Counted from the first letter of the stretch, positions 47,083 through 59,950 are shown. The stretch: 64,000 nt of DNA from Tetracentron sinense (GCA_015143295.1 CM026554.1:34609531-34673530), one strand, 5' to 3'. A program made the numbers and translations. Notes: generated by a model not told the origin, from the sequence alone.

Positions 47083-48237
47083 AATATCATGAGAGAAGAC
47101 ACTGACCTCAGAGAATCATTCAGTCATGTGATAATAAAAACCGCAACAAATTTTCTATTTTTTCACAGTAAGAAAATGGAGCTGAGATCTAGGTTTACAT
47201 TAGAAGAGTACAACAGATCCATAGAATATAGTAATCAAATGAAATGAGGGTTCTCCTCTGAGATGCTCCATAAGGTTAATTGCTGCATCAATATGCCATG
47301 GAATATCCTATTATGTCATTACTGATTAATATTTTATATAAATTTTAAAATGCAGTAGTATATGTTCAATTTAACGATATATTGAATCTAGACTCTATTT
47401 CAAGCATTGTTTGATCAATTGGTTCTCTATCACGGAGAGGAACTCACAATTTTATTAGCTAAGGCCGCTCACCCTTACTAATACAAGTCAAGCTCACCAT
47501 CCCATAAAGGATACAAGTGCATTGATCCTAAGACTGGGAAGAAATGTCTCCATCGATGTCACATTCTTTGAGTCAGTGAGTTGTTTTTCTTCTATGACCA
47601 TCCATGGATGACAGCATCTCATGGCCAGCGATGTTATCGACTAAATAGAAACATCCGTTAGAGGAAAAGGATCGAGTCTCATCCTACCCCTTGGGCCATT
47701 CCACATCACCAATTCCCATGGTGTCACTACCTAATGACGAGGTGAAACCTTCGAGGGAGATGCCGAAAAAAAGAATTGGAAATTATATTATTATGTTCTG
47801 ATAAATAACTCTGACAGTGCTGTGCTTTTTGCTGCATCGCATAGTCCCGAGCCCGAATGGAGGGATACATCAGGTTGGCAGCCGTGTAAACTTTGCCAAC
47901 CTATTTCATGAATCCTGATCCATTGTGTAGAGCTTATACTAGGGTGTTCCTTGGAAGGGTGCTACAGCCAGACCCGGTTGCAGCGTAAAGAGGGAAAGGG
48001 TTCCCCAGAAAGATGGGCTGCAATGGTTCCCAGTTGTGGCAAAAAGTAAGAAAGGGTGATTTATGAACAGTTAAACTCTAAAAGATGATTACACGTGCTT
48101 AATGAGGCAAGTATCACCATTTATTATAGCTTCCAAAAGCTTCAATGTGCAGCAACAGATACCAAATGAGAAAACGAAAAAAATATACAAAAAATACACA
48201 GCATTAAACTATAGATGTCAGAAAGACCCCCACCAAC
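47083..48237. other. Intron stretch with small copia trace
   Basis: Intron between K and the S4-S5 exon. A short plus-strand trace at about 47480-47600 (SHKGYKCIDPKTGKK-like) resembles the segment after the copia integrase. The rest (47600-48237) was not recognised, and no gene is supported. Confidence 0.55.
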
Positions 48238-48486
48238 CTGCAACCCAAAGAGGTACCAGCATGACCCCACAATGTGCCCAGACAATACGAAAGTGAGAAG
48301 ATTAATAACAAAGTTCATCCATGCTGACTCAAATATGAAGCCGCTTGCAGACTGACCCCCAAGCAAAGGTAAAAACCTATATAACTTGGGGATGTACTGA
48401 ACAAGAACTGATGTCCGTAAGAGATTTTTTGCATTATTTGCTCCAGATAATCCCAAGAACTTAGGTATGATCAACAACATCAAGAT
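48238..48486 (-). CDS. CNGC-like channel exon: S4 and S5
   Basis: A phase-0 exon of 249 bp (83 codons), with acceptor TTATGCAG and donor CAG|GTTGGT. It holds the S4 segment around VQYIPKLYRFLPLL, with spaced positive charges at K and R, then LLGGQSASGFIFESAW, then S5 around NFVINLLTFVLSGHIVGSCW, ending YLFGLQ. QYIPKLYR and GSCWYL are near-invariant in plant CNGCs. The reading frame stays open upstream into a TG/TA microsatellite, which would encode a spurious His-Thr run, so the acceptor and not the longest ORF sets the boundary. The downstream intron is 8.8 kb and carries element K. The upstream intron is 4.3 kb and carries copia remnant J. Confidence 0.95.
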
Positions 48487-48570
48487 CTGCATAAGAATAC
48501 ACGTAATATCCCTGAGAAATGGAGAACAAGATATCTGGAAAATAACATGAAGCTTATGTATGTGTGTGTC

Positions 48571-48603
<33 letters not shown>

Positions 48604-50197
48604 ACAAAACAATTTCATAAGCAATTCTGCATTTGAATTGGCAAGCTTAAGATATAAACGTACAAAACCATTTCATAAACATTGCTGCATAGGAATTGGT
48701 AAGCTTAAGATGTAGTTGACTAGCAAATGTTCTTTCAGATGTTTTTTATTACTTAATATGAATTATTGTATACAAATACAAGAATGACCAGAAAGTTGGC
48801 AAATACCATTCCCTTTATACATAAAGTCAATACATACACCATGTTTGGCTTAGGAATCTGCAAGCTTGTTTCTGGACTTCAGCATATTCAAAAAAGTTAT
48901 AGACCATCCTAACCAGCTCCCTGGCATGGTCAACAATGTGGACCAATGTCCAAGATCCTGTCCCTTTTCCTCTCGCTCATCGAATAGGATTCGATGAGTC
49001 CCCTTCCACCCTAAGACCTTGATGTATCCATAATCCCCACTTCAGTAGTCCTTTACCATTATCGAACTCGATAACACTTCAACAATATCACCTTGATCAT
49101 TTCTAGACACACATGAGATCCTAAATCACTTCCAACAAAATTGAGCTTGTTCCGTCCCTTATTTGGAGATTTCCATGGGGCTTTGATGTTTCCCAACTGC
49201 TTAGAAAATCCGAAATTCTGAAATTTAGTAATTCTTTTAAAAGAAACCATGGAAAGAAACAAAAGATCACGAGAAAAAATAGATGTTGCACATATGGGTA
49301 ATATACAGGTAAAGGGAGGTTACACAGACGTAATAGGTGAGAACACTACCTGCCCATCATTCAGACAAAAAGAGATGATTGATCTAGAGATCATCATTAT
49401 TTTCTTCTTCGAGTCCAGAACCAATTTATTAAATTAAGTCAACATTGAATGGTTTTTATCTACCTTTTAATGTTTGCACTTGGCATCAAAAGTGTTATAA
49501 CCATTTCAGAACTGTTATATAAATTATCATGCACAGCATCCTGGATGTTTCTCAATCTAACTTTTTAGCCTAACTGATTTCTATGTACAAAGCCCGGGCT
49601 AGAAACTAATTTTCACAAATTCATCGGCACTTCACATGCATCTGAATGCAACACGAATCTGAAGGCACATATGCACTGAAGTCTATAAGGAACCTACTAA
49701 ACTTCATAAAAGTCCAACCCCTATTAATATTGTCTTGATTCTTTTGCTCTCGATATGTTCCTTTAAGACTGGAAGTACGGATTTCCAAGTACTGTAGTGT
49801 GTTTCAAGCCACGTGTCTGATGGGTTATAAACACAGTGTTACGAGTAGCTTTACCAGATGGACAACTTTGGTTAACTTATAGTAAGTATTAGATAGATAG
49901 AAGTTAAGTAAAAAGGAGTTAGTTGGGAGCAGTTATCTAATTATTTAGGAGCAATTCTCTTGGAGCCAAAGTACAAATATAGGTACTAGTGAACATATAA
50001 AAACCTGTTATGTACTAAGAGTTATGAGTTTGGGCTTTACTCAGCTTATCTCGCTATTCTCTCTTTATTATCCCTTTTGTCTCTTCAGGTGATTTTAAGG
50101 ATCAGGCAGTAGTAGTAGTAGTAGAGAGAGAGAGAGAGAAAGAGATAACTGAAGGAAAATATGGTTCTGAGATTGTATCTCAGCAACCCCCTTCATT

Positions 50198-50243
<46 letters not shown>
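48487..50243. other. Intron stretch with simple repeats
   Basis: Intron upstream of the S4-S5 exon. It holds a TA/TG microsatellite (about 48572-48602), a two-unit 58-bp direct repeat (48602-48718), TAG/GA runs (about 50110-50142) and a CA/TA run (about 50201-50243). The piece at 49830-50100, with ACATATAAAAACC and a CT-rich end, looks LTR-like but has no partner. No gene was found. Confidence 0.6.
48602..48718. repeat. 58-bp direct repeat, two units
   Basis: Units start GTACAAAACAATTTCATAA (48602) and GTACAAAACCATTTCATAA (48660) and both contain GGAATTGGTAAGCTTAAGAT-like ends. They lie just upstream of the S4-S5 exon, next to the TG microsatellite. Confidence 0.85.
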
Positions 50244-50244
<1 letters not shown>

Positions 50245-52128
50245 CAGATTACATGAGTACCCTTACAAAGAAAATAGAAGACAGAAACATAATAATGACA
50301 TTGGACAGACATAATATAATAGCGACACCGAGAAGATTACAGCAACAATGGTAAAATAAATCAACACGAGATAAGACATAAACTTCAACATTCCCCCTTA
50401 AGCTGGTGCATATATGTCCATCACACCCAACTTTGCTCAAAACACTATGGAACTGAGTACAACTAACTTCCTTGGTCAAGATGTCGGCTAGATAATCACC
50501 AGTCTTTACAAATGGAATACATATCTTCCCACATCAATTTTTCCTTCATAATGTGTCGACCTCGTATGTGCCTGGTTCTACCATGTTACACCGGGTTGTG
50601 AGAAATATTGATCGCACTATGTTGTCACAATATAGCTGCATTTGACCCCGAATGGCATAACCCAATTCATTAAGGAAAATTTTTCAGCCAAAGTAACGAA
50701 CATGCACCATGAGTCATAACTCGAAACTCTACTTTGACACTCGATCTTGCCACCACCAATTGCTCTTCCAAGTCACAAGGTTTCCTCCAATAAAGGAACA
50801 ATAACCATAAGTGGAGACCTCCTATCAGATACAGAACCATCCCAACTAGAATCTATATACACTTCAACTCTCATGTGGCCATGTATAGTAAAATAACCTT
50901 TCCCAGGTGATGACTGCAAATAATGAATATCTTGTAGGTCGCTTCTAAATGTGATATCCTAGGGGCATGCTTGAACTGACTCACAACATTGACATATATG
51001 CTATATTAAGGCGAATCAAGGAAATATATATAAGCCGACCAACCAATCTTTGATAATTGATACCTCTCTACATCGATGAGAGGATTTTCACTGTCTTCAC
51101 AGACTTTGTGATTCTTCTCAATCATGGTCTAAAATTTCATTTCGTATAAGCCGATATGGGCTGATATGTATCCTGTTTGGAGCTACCCAGTACATTGGTA
51201 CGCTGGAAAAAAACTCCCATGTATCGGGTGTAACGGGTTGATACGAGACCGATACGCCCAATACGGGGGATTTTTCAGTTAAATTTTGTTCTCTTCTTCT
51301 ATTTACACTAGGATCCACAGCACAAACCCGATACGCACAACTTATCTAATTAAATTTTACTTTCATTTACTTAAGATATTTATATGTAAATAAGGTTATA
51401 CGCTCCATTTGAATTCAATAAAAAGTATCTTAGATCCAAATTCATGAAGAATAAAAAGTATCCTGGATCCAAATTCATGAAAAATAAAAAGTCAACTTTC
51501 CAGTTCAATAACAAAATCATCTTTTTAGCGCCTTTTAGGTTATGTTACAATTTCAACTTTCAAATGGTAAGGTAATTCTCAAATATTAAAATTCCATAAA
51601 TTCTATTATATCAAAACATTACCAAAACCTAAAAGTCCGACAAAAAAAGACTCATATTTTAGTCTTCAAAATATTTTCTACAAGGTCAAAAGTCAACTAA
51701 TAGTGTATCCAAGCGTTTCTTAGCGTATCCTGATATTTTCCAGCTTATCCATCCGATATCTTATTTTGGACTTACCGATACAACACCTGATACTGATATA
51801 TTGAAACATTTCTCAATGGGAGTGTGCACAGGTTTACACCCCAACATACATGTTTCCTATAGCAAATCAAAAACATACTTCCTCTAGGATATGAGAATGC
51901 CCCTTGTTTATCTGGTAACCTCAATTCCAAGGAAATACTTTAGCTATCCAAGATTCTTGATTTTAAACTCTTTTCCCAGATACAACTTCAGCTTATGTAT
52001 ATCTAAATTATTGTGAGTCACCACTATATCATCAACATATAGAATAAGTGTTGTGATCTTCCTTTCACTATGTTTGATAGAAAGAGTGATCAGCATGACT
52101 ATGTTGGTATCTAATATTCACCATTGTT
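50244..52128 (-). mobile_element. Copia remnant J, 3' part only (fossil)
   Basis: A minus-strand Ty1/copia fragment in the S3-S4 intron. Read from the right it has the RT palm and C-terminal region (52128 to about 51818), a hAT-like insertion (51123-51809), RNase H (about 51114-50420), a purine tract (complement TTAAGGGGGAA near 50392-50403) and the start of a 3' LTR (50391 leftwards, lost in microsatellites near 50243). Gag, protease, integrase and the 5' LTR are missing. Same strand as the channel gene. It is old and broken in many places. Confidence 0.75.
51123..51809 (-). mobile_element. hAT-like non-autonomous element, short copy
   Basis: A 687-bp relative of 30772-31777 in reverse orientation, inserted in copia remnant J. 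It is flanked by a perfect 8-bp duplication TTCTCAAT (51115-51122 and 51810-51817). Ends are CATGGTCTAAAAT and its imperfect complement TTGAAACAT. Subterminal TATCGG-type words and the TTTATATGTAAATAAGGTTA core match the complete copy. A 45-bp stretch around TGGATCCAAATTCATGAA is locally doubled near 51425-51485. No coding capacity. Confidence 0.88.
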
Positions 52129-52785
52129 CCCCTAAACTTCCAATGACTTAAAAGTAATTATTGAAATCTTACTAGATTGAAAAAAACTAAGATCAAGGGA
52201 GCATCTTTTAGATCTATGGATTAATGAACTACCACAAAAATACCAAAAAAAAAAATCAAAGAAATCAAGCTAAATTTTGAAAGATGAAACCAAGGTAAAA
52301 GGAATAGTAACATTAATTAAATTGCTCAATGATCATTAAAGTTGATTGTTAATCCGTTAATCATATGGATAACCCATGGGTTCATGATCCTCTAAGGTCA
52401 ATGAGCCTTAAGCCACAATTTGTAAATATTCAAGAAGAAGAAGAAAAACTCAAAGGATGTTTTGCTCATTCTTCCTCTTCGATCCACTCTTCAATATGGA
52501 ATGCTATTGAGTTTCAAGAATGAGGCAAACCAAGCTCTTAATTTCATTCTACTAATACATGCTATTGGATAATTCAGAATAACCTGAAAACCAAGATGTA
52601 ATACAGATTGAAAATTCCACATATATCTCACAACTTAGTGGGTAATGATAAAGTGCTCTTTAGACTTATATAGGGTGCATTTTCACAAGAAGAATACAAT
52701 ATCAAGAAACAGATTGGAACAGAAATCCTATAGCAGATTAAGATTGAGACAAGTACAACATTGTAATGCAGGAGAGAAACCTTAC
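52129..52785. other. Intron stretch, nothing recognised
   Basis: AT-rich intron between copia remnant J and the S2-S3 exon. It contains the donor region of that exon on the minus strand. No repeat, gene or conserved motif was recognised. Confidence 0.65.
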
Positions 52786-52923
52786 CTGAGGAAGTGGTAA
52801 TACAACAAATAAATCTATTAAAAAATAACCAGAAAGGTAATGAAGAGCAATTTTCTTTGGATCGTCAACTAAATCTCCAGCGCCCACCACTCTAGATTCA
52901 GGAGCAACATAAGCCAGCCTAAA
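52786..52923 (-). CDS. CNGC-like channel exon: S2 end to S3
   Basis: A phase-0 exon of 138 bp (46 codons). The acceptor follows a T-rich tract ending TTTGGCAG and the donor is CAG|GTAAGG. It starts FRLAYVAPESRVVGAGDLV, a signature of the S2-S3 stretch in plant CNGC19/20 proteins, and ends in the hydrophobic S3 segment LIDLFVVLPLPQ. VAPESRVVG is highly conserved in this subgroup. There is no stop and no frame problem. It is the most N-terminal exon found here. The exon before it, with S1 and the N-terminal tail, was not found in 52924-57330 and probably lies beyond the repeats at the right edge. Confidence 0.94.
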
Positions 52924-55053
52924 CTGCCAAATACAAATTAGATAGAGTCATGGCTTGAACTGCAGAAAAAAAGCTCCAATTAAAGCTGCTGAAATGGTCT
53001 AAGATACTTTCGTACCAATCTTTCATTGATGCATTATGAGTAAATACATGGTTTTCAAGTCAAGAACATAAGATAATTTTGAAAATAAGATTTTGGTTGG
53101 AGCCATGAAACTTTCATGCAAAGATGTGATATGAAGGAAGCAACACTTAAAGGGCTCAAGGAGAAAAGAAACAAGTATAGACAAGAGAACTGTATAAAGA
53201 ACAGGTTCTCTTGAGATATAAATGCTTAACCCATTTACATAATTCCAGATAGAGCATTAACGCATATGTACTGCATTTACTCCCCCCCATAATTGAAAGT
53301 TGGAGTCATCCCTTGTTCGTCTGTTGGAAGGCCTTATACAAATCCTTCCTTTTCTATTTATTTATTTAAGCATAGTTAAAGAAATAACCTATCGAAAACA
53401 TTAAGGACATTGATTCAAAACCAAAATAAACGTCAGTAGGGGAAAAGAATAGCTTCACACATCAAAACCATGTGTTTATTGCTATTTCCATATAAAAATA
53501 ATAATTACTCATCCTTGAGAAATCCGTGATTAGGCATGACCCTCAGGCCAATGCATGGTTTCAAATATCAGAAATATTTTTTATATATCGGCTGATATAA
53601 TGTCACATTGCAGGTAGCTGATATATCTTTCAAGAGTAATTTAACATTTTATAATATATTGCTTAAATCAATGATAAATTGATCAAAATCAGTGTACAAA
53701 AATACAGTAAGTCAGTCAACACTTTGATATGTCAACCAACATTAAGGAAATTAGGTTTTCGATTCTTTATTGGATTTTCATAATTCCTTACCAAACACAA
53801 TTGCACTTGGGTTGTTCAACCCCAAATCAACTAACATTTGGTTAGATTTGTTAGATAGAAAGCACGCGGTAAGTTTTTGTACAGAAAAGAGGCAATAAAG
53901 ATATACACTTTCCAAAAAATCCATTTGTTAATCTTACTGCTTTTAAAATATCTCTTCGATATTTTATAATCTCCTTAGGTTTTTTTTAACAGTTTGGAGA
54001 GAGATTTGGGAAGCTTTGTAGTTTTGGAATTTCTTTCAACCAAAACCAAATAGTGGAGATTTCAAGCTTGCCACGTCAATACCCAACGAAATTTGTTTCT
54101 TTTCTTTTTTATAAAGTAATTCTACATAGAAGGAGCAAAAAGGTGTGAGATACTTTACTTTTGGGAAAGCTAGGGCTATGTTCACAATATCAAGCAAGTC
54201 AAAAAGTCCATACCTTTGGCACTATTTTTCTATTGTTGGTTGGGATATAGATTGTTTGAGTTGAAAATAATGGGACATAAACATATTACTTGGATTTACT
54301 AACAAATATGAATGAAAGCTTTTGGATTATTGGTCATTCCATTTTTTATTTAATAAGTACTTTTTGTATAAATTTTAAAAAATGAGATTGAGTCCTACGA
54401 TATATGATTTAAATCCCACGTATCAGTTCGAAAACAATTTGATTACCTTGTTTCTAATTACAAAATATTTTAATTTAATTTCTGAAGTGTATTTATGATT
54501 TTTGAGTTTGTTACCATGTCAATCTTGTTCAAATTTCAGTATGTTGTGTACTTACATGGATCCATTGATTGGCAAAAAAATAATTTAATTTTCAAAACTA
54601 TATATTTTTCATTTTATTAGTTGTAAAATATTATAATTATTTAATAGTTAGGTATAAATTAAAAGGGTTAATTACAGATTCGAACCTATCTTATCTTAAA
54701 ATGACATAGAAGTGCCCTCTTTAAAACAACTACCTTTATCAGACCGATCTTTTAAAGATTTGGACAAATAAGGACCTACAGTCACGTTTTGTTAACGGTG
54801 GTTACTATTTTCACTTGAAACGACAAAATTGCTTGTTTGCAGTGGAACTGTAATTTTTTGAGACTCAGATTGAGGGAGTAATGTTGAGGAAGAGAATTAG
54901 AGCAGTACTAGTAAGCAAGCTCTAATAGTTGATCATGACACTCTCCCTTCTTCCACAAACAGATACAGAAGACCCAACTCAATACCTAATTTGTTTCTTT
55001 CTTTGTTGGTTTTGTTCTTGTTGATGCTCTCAATGATGAAAGAACTGACCAGA
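52924..55053. other. Upstream intron stretch, nothing coding
   Basis: AT-rich sequence upstream of the S2-S3 exon. CATGGTTTCAAATATC near 53552, followed by TATATATCGGCTGATAT, may be a decayed end of the hAT-like family, but no second end was found. The piece 54655-54990 has a repeat-like look (GGTTAATTACAGATTCG) without a partner in the window. No further channel exon was found. Confidence 0.55.
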
Positions 55054-57015
55054 TGTCGCGCCCCAAAATCCTACCTAGGAGAATGTGAGATCTTGGCACG
55101 TGACTTGCTTATCAAACCATCCTTTTAGAAGCATTTAAGGCATACTAAAAATATGAACCTGAAAATTTCTTCAATTAACTAACATTTAATACATCAAACA
55201 ACCTCCAATTAAAATTCATAATCAACTGAACATAAATAAAATTGATCATCCATCGTGATCCTTAACCATCAAACTAAACAAAACACAATTTCTCATAAAG
55301 TCAATTAAATTCTCCCTGGAATTTAAATAACTAATAAATCAACTTCAGTTCTCATACATGAATCAAAGTACGGAAAACGAGTAGGTACATTATGTCATTT
55401 GCTTTCTTTACTTTCTTTCTTTCTTTCCATACTTTTCTTACTTCCTTACTTTTCTTACTTTTCGTATTTTCTTACCTTATTTTCTTATGAAAACATATCA
55501 ACATGCATCTGTTAATAAATTAAAATACCGCTTTACCTATTATGAAAAGGGATTAGTATACTTTAATTACCAAGGTACCACCTTTCGTACATTATCCAGT
55601 ACGGACAGCTTACTTAGTTCATTATCCGGTACGACGGCTTACTTATTTTAACATAATCATCGCCTTTTTTATGGTAGTTGGTCCATGCAAAACTCATCAT
55701 GCATCGATACATTTGTGTCTTTTTTCTCTCTTACTTACTTACTTTGCCCTTATCTTACTTGTGTCTTCATTAGTGCTCTTAATTCTCTCTTTATACTTGT
55801 GCATGTTTTACAATGGTGAGTGCACAGTGATACACACTCGGGTAAATTTTCCCTAAGACTATTAATCAAGGTTCTTGGGAAATCTCATCATAGCGCCCAT
55901 TTTACTTTGTTAATAGACCTAGGCAAGCAAGACCCTCGTCAAAGACTCCTTTTACCCAAGAATAAATCACGTATAATAATATAAAATAACACAAAATAAC
56001 ATTCATAGTTTCAACCATTTTAACATACTTTAATCACAGTTTACTGTCAATATGCATGATTTACAATTTAATTTAAATATCCATTATACCATTTTAATCT
56101 AGATGAATATCATGAATACACTACACAACTTGTCAATCATAATTTTCATAGAATATATCCACAACCACACTAACATGTAACCCTAATGCCACAAAGAGTC
56201 CACATTCATCATTCAATTATTTCATCCATTCCATTCAACTCCAGGTATTCATCTCTCCCTCCTCATATATCCACATACATCCATCATAAATTCCCAATCC
56301 CCTTATTGAAATATAATCAAAATATAAACATAGTTATTCACATCCTAATCATGTTATCACATCTTACTTTAACCATTTATGAAACAAAACATTAGTGATA
56401 ATAGAAATCTATAGATCTTACTTATTTTTATGATCTTACTTAAATATCTCTTTTTACTTTTCCTTTAGATTTATATTTAAGAAATTGAGGACTAGAGATC
56501 GTTATTTACCTCACTTGATCACTTCCCTACGATCTATCATTTGCGAATAAGGCTCGATCTCGATCTTCAATCTTTCCTTCTTTTCTGATCAAATCCTAGA
56601 ACTTCTTCGGTTTCTCCCCTTTTGATGTCCTAGAAACCATATTTTTTCTCTCTGTTAGGTTTAGAATGCTTTGGAAATCCTAACTTCCGAGTTTGAGAGA
56701 AATATATAGAGTTTGGGATTCAAGGGAACTCAAAAAGTCAAAAATTTGCAAAAACCCGAGAAAATCAGCGTTTCGAGCGATCAATCGCCATTGTGCGGCG
56801 ATCAATTGCCCCGTGCGCCACTGTGCTTTATGACTAGCTTTCTTTTCATGCGATTTAATTCTAAAAAGAGCTAAATTACGCCATTAATTTGGGTTTAAAC
56901 ATCCATATATTTTACATTCATTTTTATAGGAACTAACGCATTAAATATTAAGCACATTTTTCTATAGAATTAAATAAATTGCACAAATGTCAGGAAATAA
57001 TTTCGAGTCTCTACA
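55054..57015. mobile_element. Probable solo LTR, Ty3-like (fossil)
   Basis: A 1.96-kb stretch that begins TGTCGCGCCCCAAAATCC and ends GAGTCTCTACA, flanked by CCAGA (55049-55053) and CTAGA (57016-57020), 4 of 5 alike. TG...CA ends with a 5-bp duplication and no internal coding region fit a solo LTR left by recombination. The TGTCGCGCCCC start is common in long Ty3-type LTRs of plants, so the family call is inference. Inside are a TTTC-rich low-complexity tract (about 55400-55480) and two 28-bp units (about 55589-55645) with TTATCC.GTACG. The short ORFs here look spurious. Confidence 0.55.
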
Positions 57016-57329
57016 CTAGACATCCTATAAACCCAAAAACATAACGGTTTCTTATCGGATCACATCTGAAAATTCAAATCCCTCTTCTCCTATCCTCTTT
57101 GCTTTCCCCCATCATTCCCCCAAATCTCCTACTGATTTTGGTACCAAGACCCGACATTCCCAGTTGGGTCCTTTCTCTCTTACATTATCTCCCTCTTAGG
57201 CCGCAATTAGATTTGTGAATTCAAGCCTTAAAACACCAGGCTCTCCCCGAATTTTCAAAGGGTGTTTATCTGCGAGCGAGATGGAGCTTTCGGGGGATTC
57301 TATATGTATGATCCCCTATGGTCCAAAGC
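57016..57329. other. Unassigned spacer
   Basis: About 310 bp between the solo LTR and copia A2, C/T-rich in its middle. Nothing was recognised. Confidence 0.5.
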
Positions 57330-57538
57330 TATTGAGATACATTATTATTTAAGGGTGTATATAAATTGTATCATATCATTAAGTCATTAAAGGCTTTATT
57401 GTGATCATTTTTTTATTAGTATAGATAATAAGAAAGGAGAAATCAACCCCTAATCTTTTCTCTCCAATCTTTCTCTTCTCCTCTATTTGTCATCTTCTCT
57501 TCTTTTCCAATTTTTCATCTAGGATTTTATTTTCTACT
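57330..57538 (+). repeat. 5' LTR of copia A2
   Basis: A 209-bp LTR starting TATTGAGATACATTATTATT. It matches the A1 LTRs at 68-242 and 4538-4713, with extra CT-rich sequence near its end. Confidence 0.82.
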
Positions 57539-59950
57539 TCGTATCAAACAGGAAGACAAGGACTACAATTTTTTCTAATAGGATACCATGAATAGTGTCC
57601 CCAAATAGTGGTGTGAATATTGCCCATGAATAGTGCATGTGAATCGTTTTGTAAATAGTTGGTTAGATTCAAGGATATGTGATTCTGAATTTTTTAGTAT
57701 GTTTCTAGAATTTTTGAAGAATGTTAAGAGGGTTTTTTCTCACCTAATGTGTTATGCAAGAAAAAATTCGTTTTAAAAAATTTTGATTGGTACAATTTGT
57801 TCGGGATATTTTGAGGTGAAAAATTGTTATTGTTTGATAAATTCAAATATTTTATAATTTATGGAACTAGTTTGGGGAAGTTCTGTGAAGGATCAAAGTC
57901 GGGATGAATTTTTTTTCTTTCCATTTAGGGCTGAGGGACTCTACAATTTTTTAAATAATCATATTATCACCAATGTCAACTCAAGAAGGTTTGAGGTGAT
58001 TTTCAGGGTTTCTGGGAATCAAAATTCAATGCTTATCACAAGCAACTATGGTGATCATCAATTAATCGTAGTGTGTTGATCACAACTATAAAGTTGGATG
58101 GTAATAAGTTTTTGGAATGCCAACAATCCATGAAGATGTATATTGGTGGAAGAGGGAAACTTGTTTACTTGAAAGGTAGGGTGAACGAACCCTCTATGGC
58201 TGATACGTCATATGACAAATGGGAACAAAAAAACTTTATGGTGATGTCATGGTTACTCAATTCCATGCAATTATATTGGTAGAGGTTTTTTGTTCCTTCG
58301 GACAACGAAAGAGATATGGGATAAAGTTACCAAAACGTATTCTCAACATCAGAACATTGCTAGGGTGTATCAGTTGAGGCAAGAAATTGCAACTCTTTGA
58401 TAGGGGGAAGAGTTTAGCTACTTATTACTCTACTCTTCAGGGACTTTGGGAAGAGTTAGATCATTAACAGGTCATAAAGTGGGACACTGATAAAGATAGG
58501 GATAAACATTGACAACAGGTGGAGCATAACATAATTTTTGACTTCTTAGTTGCTCTGAACTCTTAGTTTGAGTTAACTAGGGTTCAAATTTCTTGGAGAG
58601 AAGATCTTCCCACTTTGGATCAAGTTTATATTATGGTACAAAGTGAGAAAAACCATAACAAAGGCTATGTAGCCCACTATGACTAGCGATCATTCAGCCC
58701 TTGATTCATCTTCTAGTGCTCAAAACAGGGGGAAAGGCCCCAATAGGAAGAACAAGCCCTTAGATGACAATGAAAAACTAAAGTGTGATCATTATGGGAA
58801 GACTCGACATACACAAGAGACTTGTTGGAATCTACATGGCCGGCCGATGAGGTATACCGTATCGAGTAGTAGGTGAATGCTCCTACTTGCAACACTACAA
58901 CGACTAGACTCCTTCCTTGGGTACCTCATCATCAACTCCTTCTATAGAAGTAACTCATCAGCCTCCAATAACTTCTCTAAGGCTGTTATTGATTGTCTCC
59001 GGCATCTTCTAAACCCGATGGAAGGTACTTCTGCTTCTAATTCCTTTGCTCAGTCAGGTAATTATGCATCACTAATTTTGTAATCATCCCTCATCCAGTC
59101 TAACCTGGATTGTCAATTTATGTGTGTCTGATCATATTATTAGTTTCTCTTCTATTATCTCTTACCTATACTTTATCGTCCGGAAGAGATAAGGTAAGGA
59201 TTCCTAATGGATCACTTTCCTTTATCTCTGGGAAGGGGATATCAAACTTTTCAATAATTTATCTCTTTCATCCGTTCTTCATGTTCTAAATTATCGACAA
59301 ATTTGTTAGCCATTAGTAGAATTACTAAAATTCTTACATGTTATGTAACTTTTTTTCTTCCTCATTGTGTCTTTTAAGACTTGGCAACGGGAGAAATGAT
59401 TGGGAATGGTCGTAAAGTAGATGGTCTCTACCTCCTGGATGTTGCTGGTTCTCCTTCAGCATTCCAGTCTAGTACTAGTCTTATTACGAGTAATAAGTAA
59501 TAACGATGCCCAATTCAAATTATGGCAGTCATCTAGGTCATTTATGTTTTCAGTCTATAAAAATAAATTTTTCCCAACTAATTTGGGTATGTGTCAGATC
59601 ATCGTCTATAAATGTGAAGTGTGTGAATTCTCCAAACATTATAAAACTAATTTTTCCCCACGTGTGAAAAAAAAGTTCTTTTTAATTCAAACTTGTTCAT
59701 TCTGACATCTAGGAACCCGGTCCTACTTTGTCTATACATGACTATGTATTTTAATACTTTTGTGGATGCTTTTCTCGGTGTACTTGGCTCTACTTGATGA
59801 AATTTCAAGTATCATCAAAAAGTGTAATAAGATGATACTAACACAGTTTGATAAGCAAATCAAGGTCTTCCGATCTAACATTATGAGAATACTTTGAAGG
59901 TGAAATGCAAAGTACATGTCGATATACTCCAAAACAAAATGACGCGGCAG
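57330..59950 (+). mobile_element. Copia element A2, 5' part (fossil)
   Basis: A same-family relative of A1. Parts are: LTR 57330-57538; a weakened primer site at about 57539-57550; a leader with ATGAATAGTGC motifs near 57588-57640; gag about 58070-58860 with KLDGNK, MYIGGRGKLVYLKGRVNEP and a knuckle-like segment near 58780-58850; protease about 59085-59250; and integrase about 59560-59950. At about 59951 the sequence passes into a hAT-like fragment and then into copia I. Whether the 3' half survives beyond 64000 cannot be seen. It is broken, with ten or more breaks. Confidence 0.82.

Larger units (their letters stand above)
5293..52923 (-). other. Partial CNGC19/20-like gene, five internal exons
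   Basis: Span of one interrupted host gene, read right to left. Exons are 52786-52923, 48238-48486, 39176-39439, 38266-38411 and 5293-5370 (46, 83, 88, 48 and 25 whole codons plus split codons). Every junction is AG before and GT after, and the phases agree (0, 0, 0, then 2). Concatenated exons follow the CNGC20 domain order S2-S3, S4-S5, turret and pore helix, filter and S6, C-linker. By family knowledge these are tetrameric Ca2+-permeable cation channels of plant membranes that act in immunity and cell death. The N-terminus and the cyclic-nucleotide/calmodulin-binding domains are outside the window. CNGC20 rather than CNGC19 is not decidable here, so no symbol is given. Confidence 0.93.

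Noticed and set aside
48102-48296. Plus-strand 64-residue ORF over the S4-S5 exon
   Set aside because: It is antisense to a well-supported exon with no family resemblance.
48487-48624. N-terminal extension of the S4-S5 exon with a His-Thr run
   Set aside because: A TTATGCAG acceptor sits exactly where CNGC homology begins. The extension is intron and microsatellite.
5293-52923. The channel gene as a pseudogene because of its transposon load
   Set aside because: All five exons are open, phases match and every splice site is canonical. Nothing visible in the window breaks it.
56186-56395. 69-residue ORF rich in His/Ile/Thr
   Set aside because: Low-complexity translation inside the probable solo LTR. 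No domain or splice context.
52924-57330. Search for the upstream S1-S2 and N-terminal exons of the channel
   Set aside because: No stretch with the expected motifs next to splice sites was found on the minus strand. They probably lie beyond 64000.
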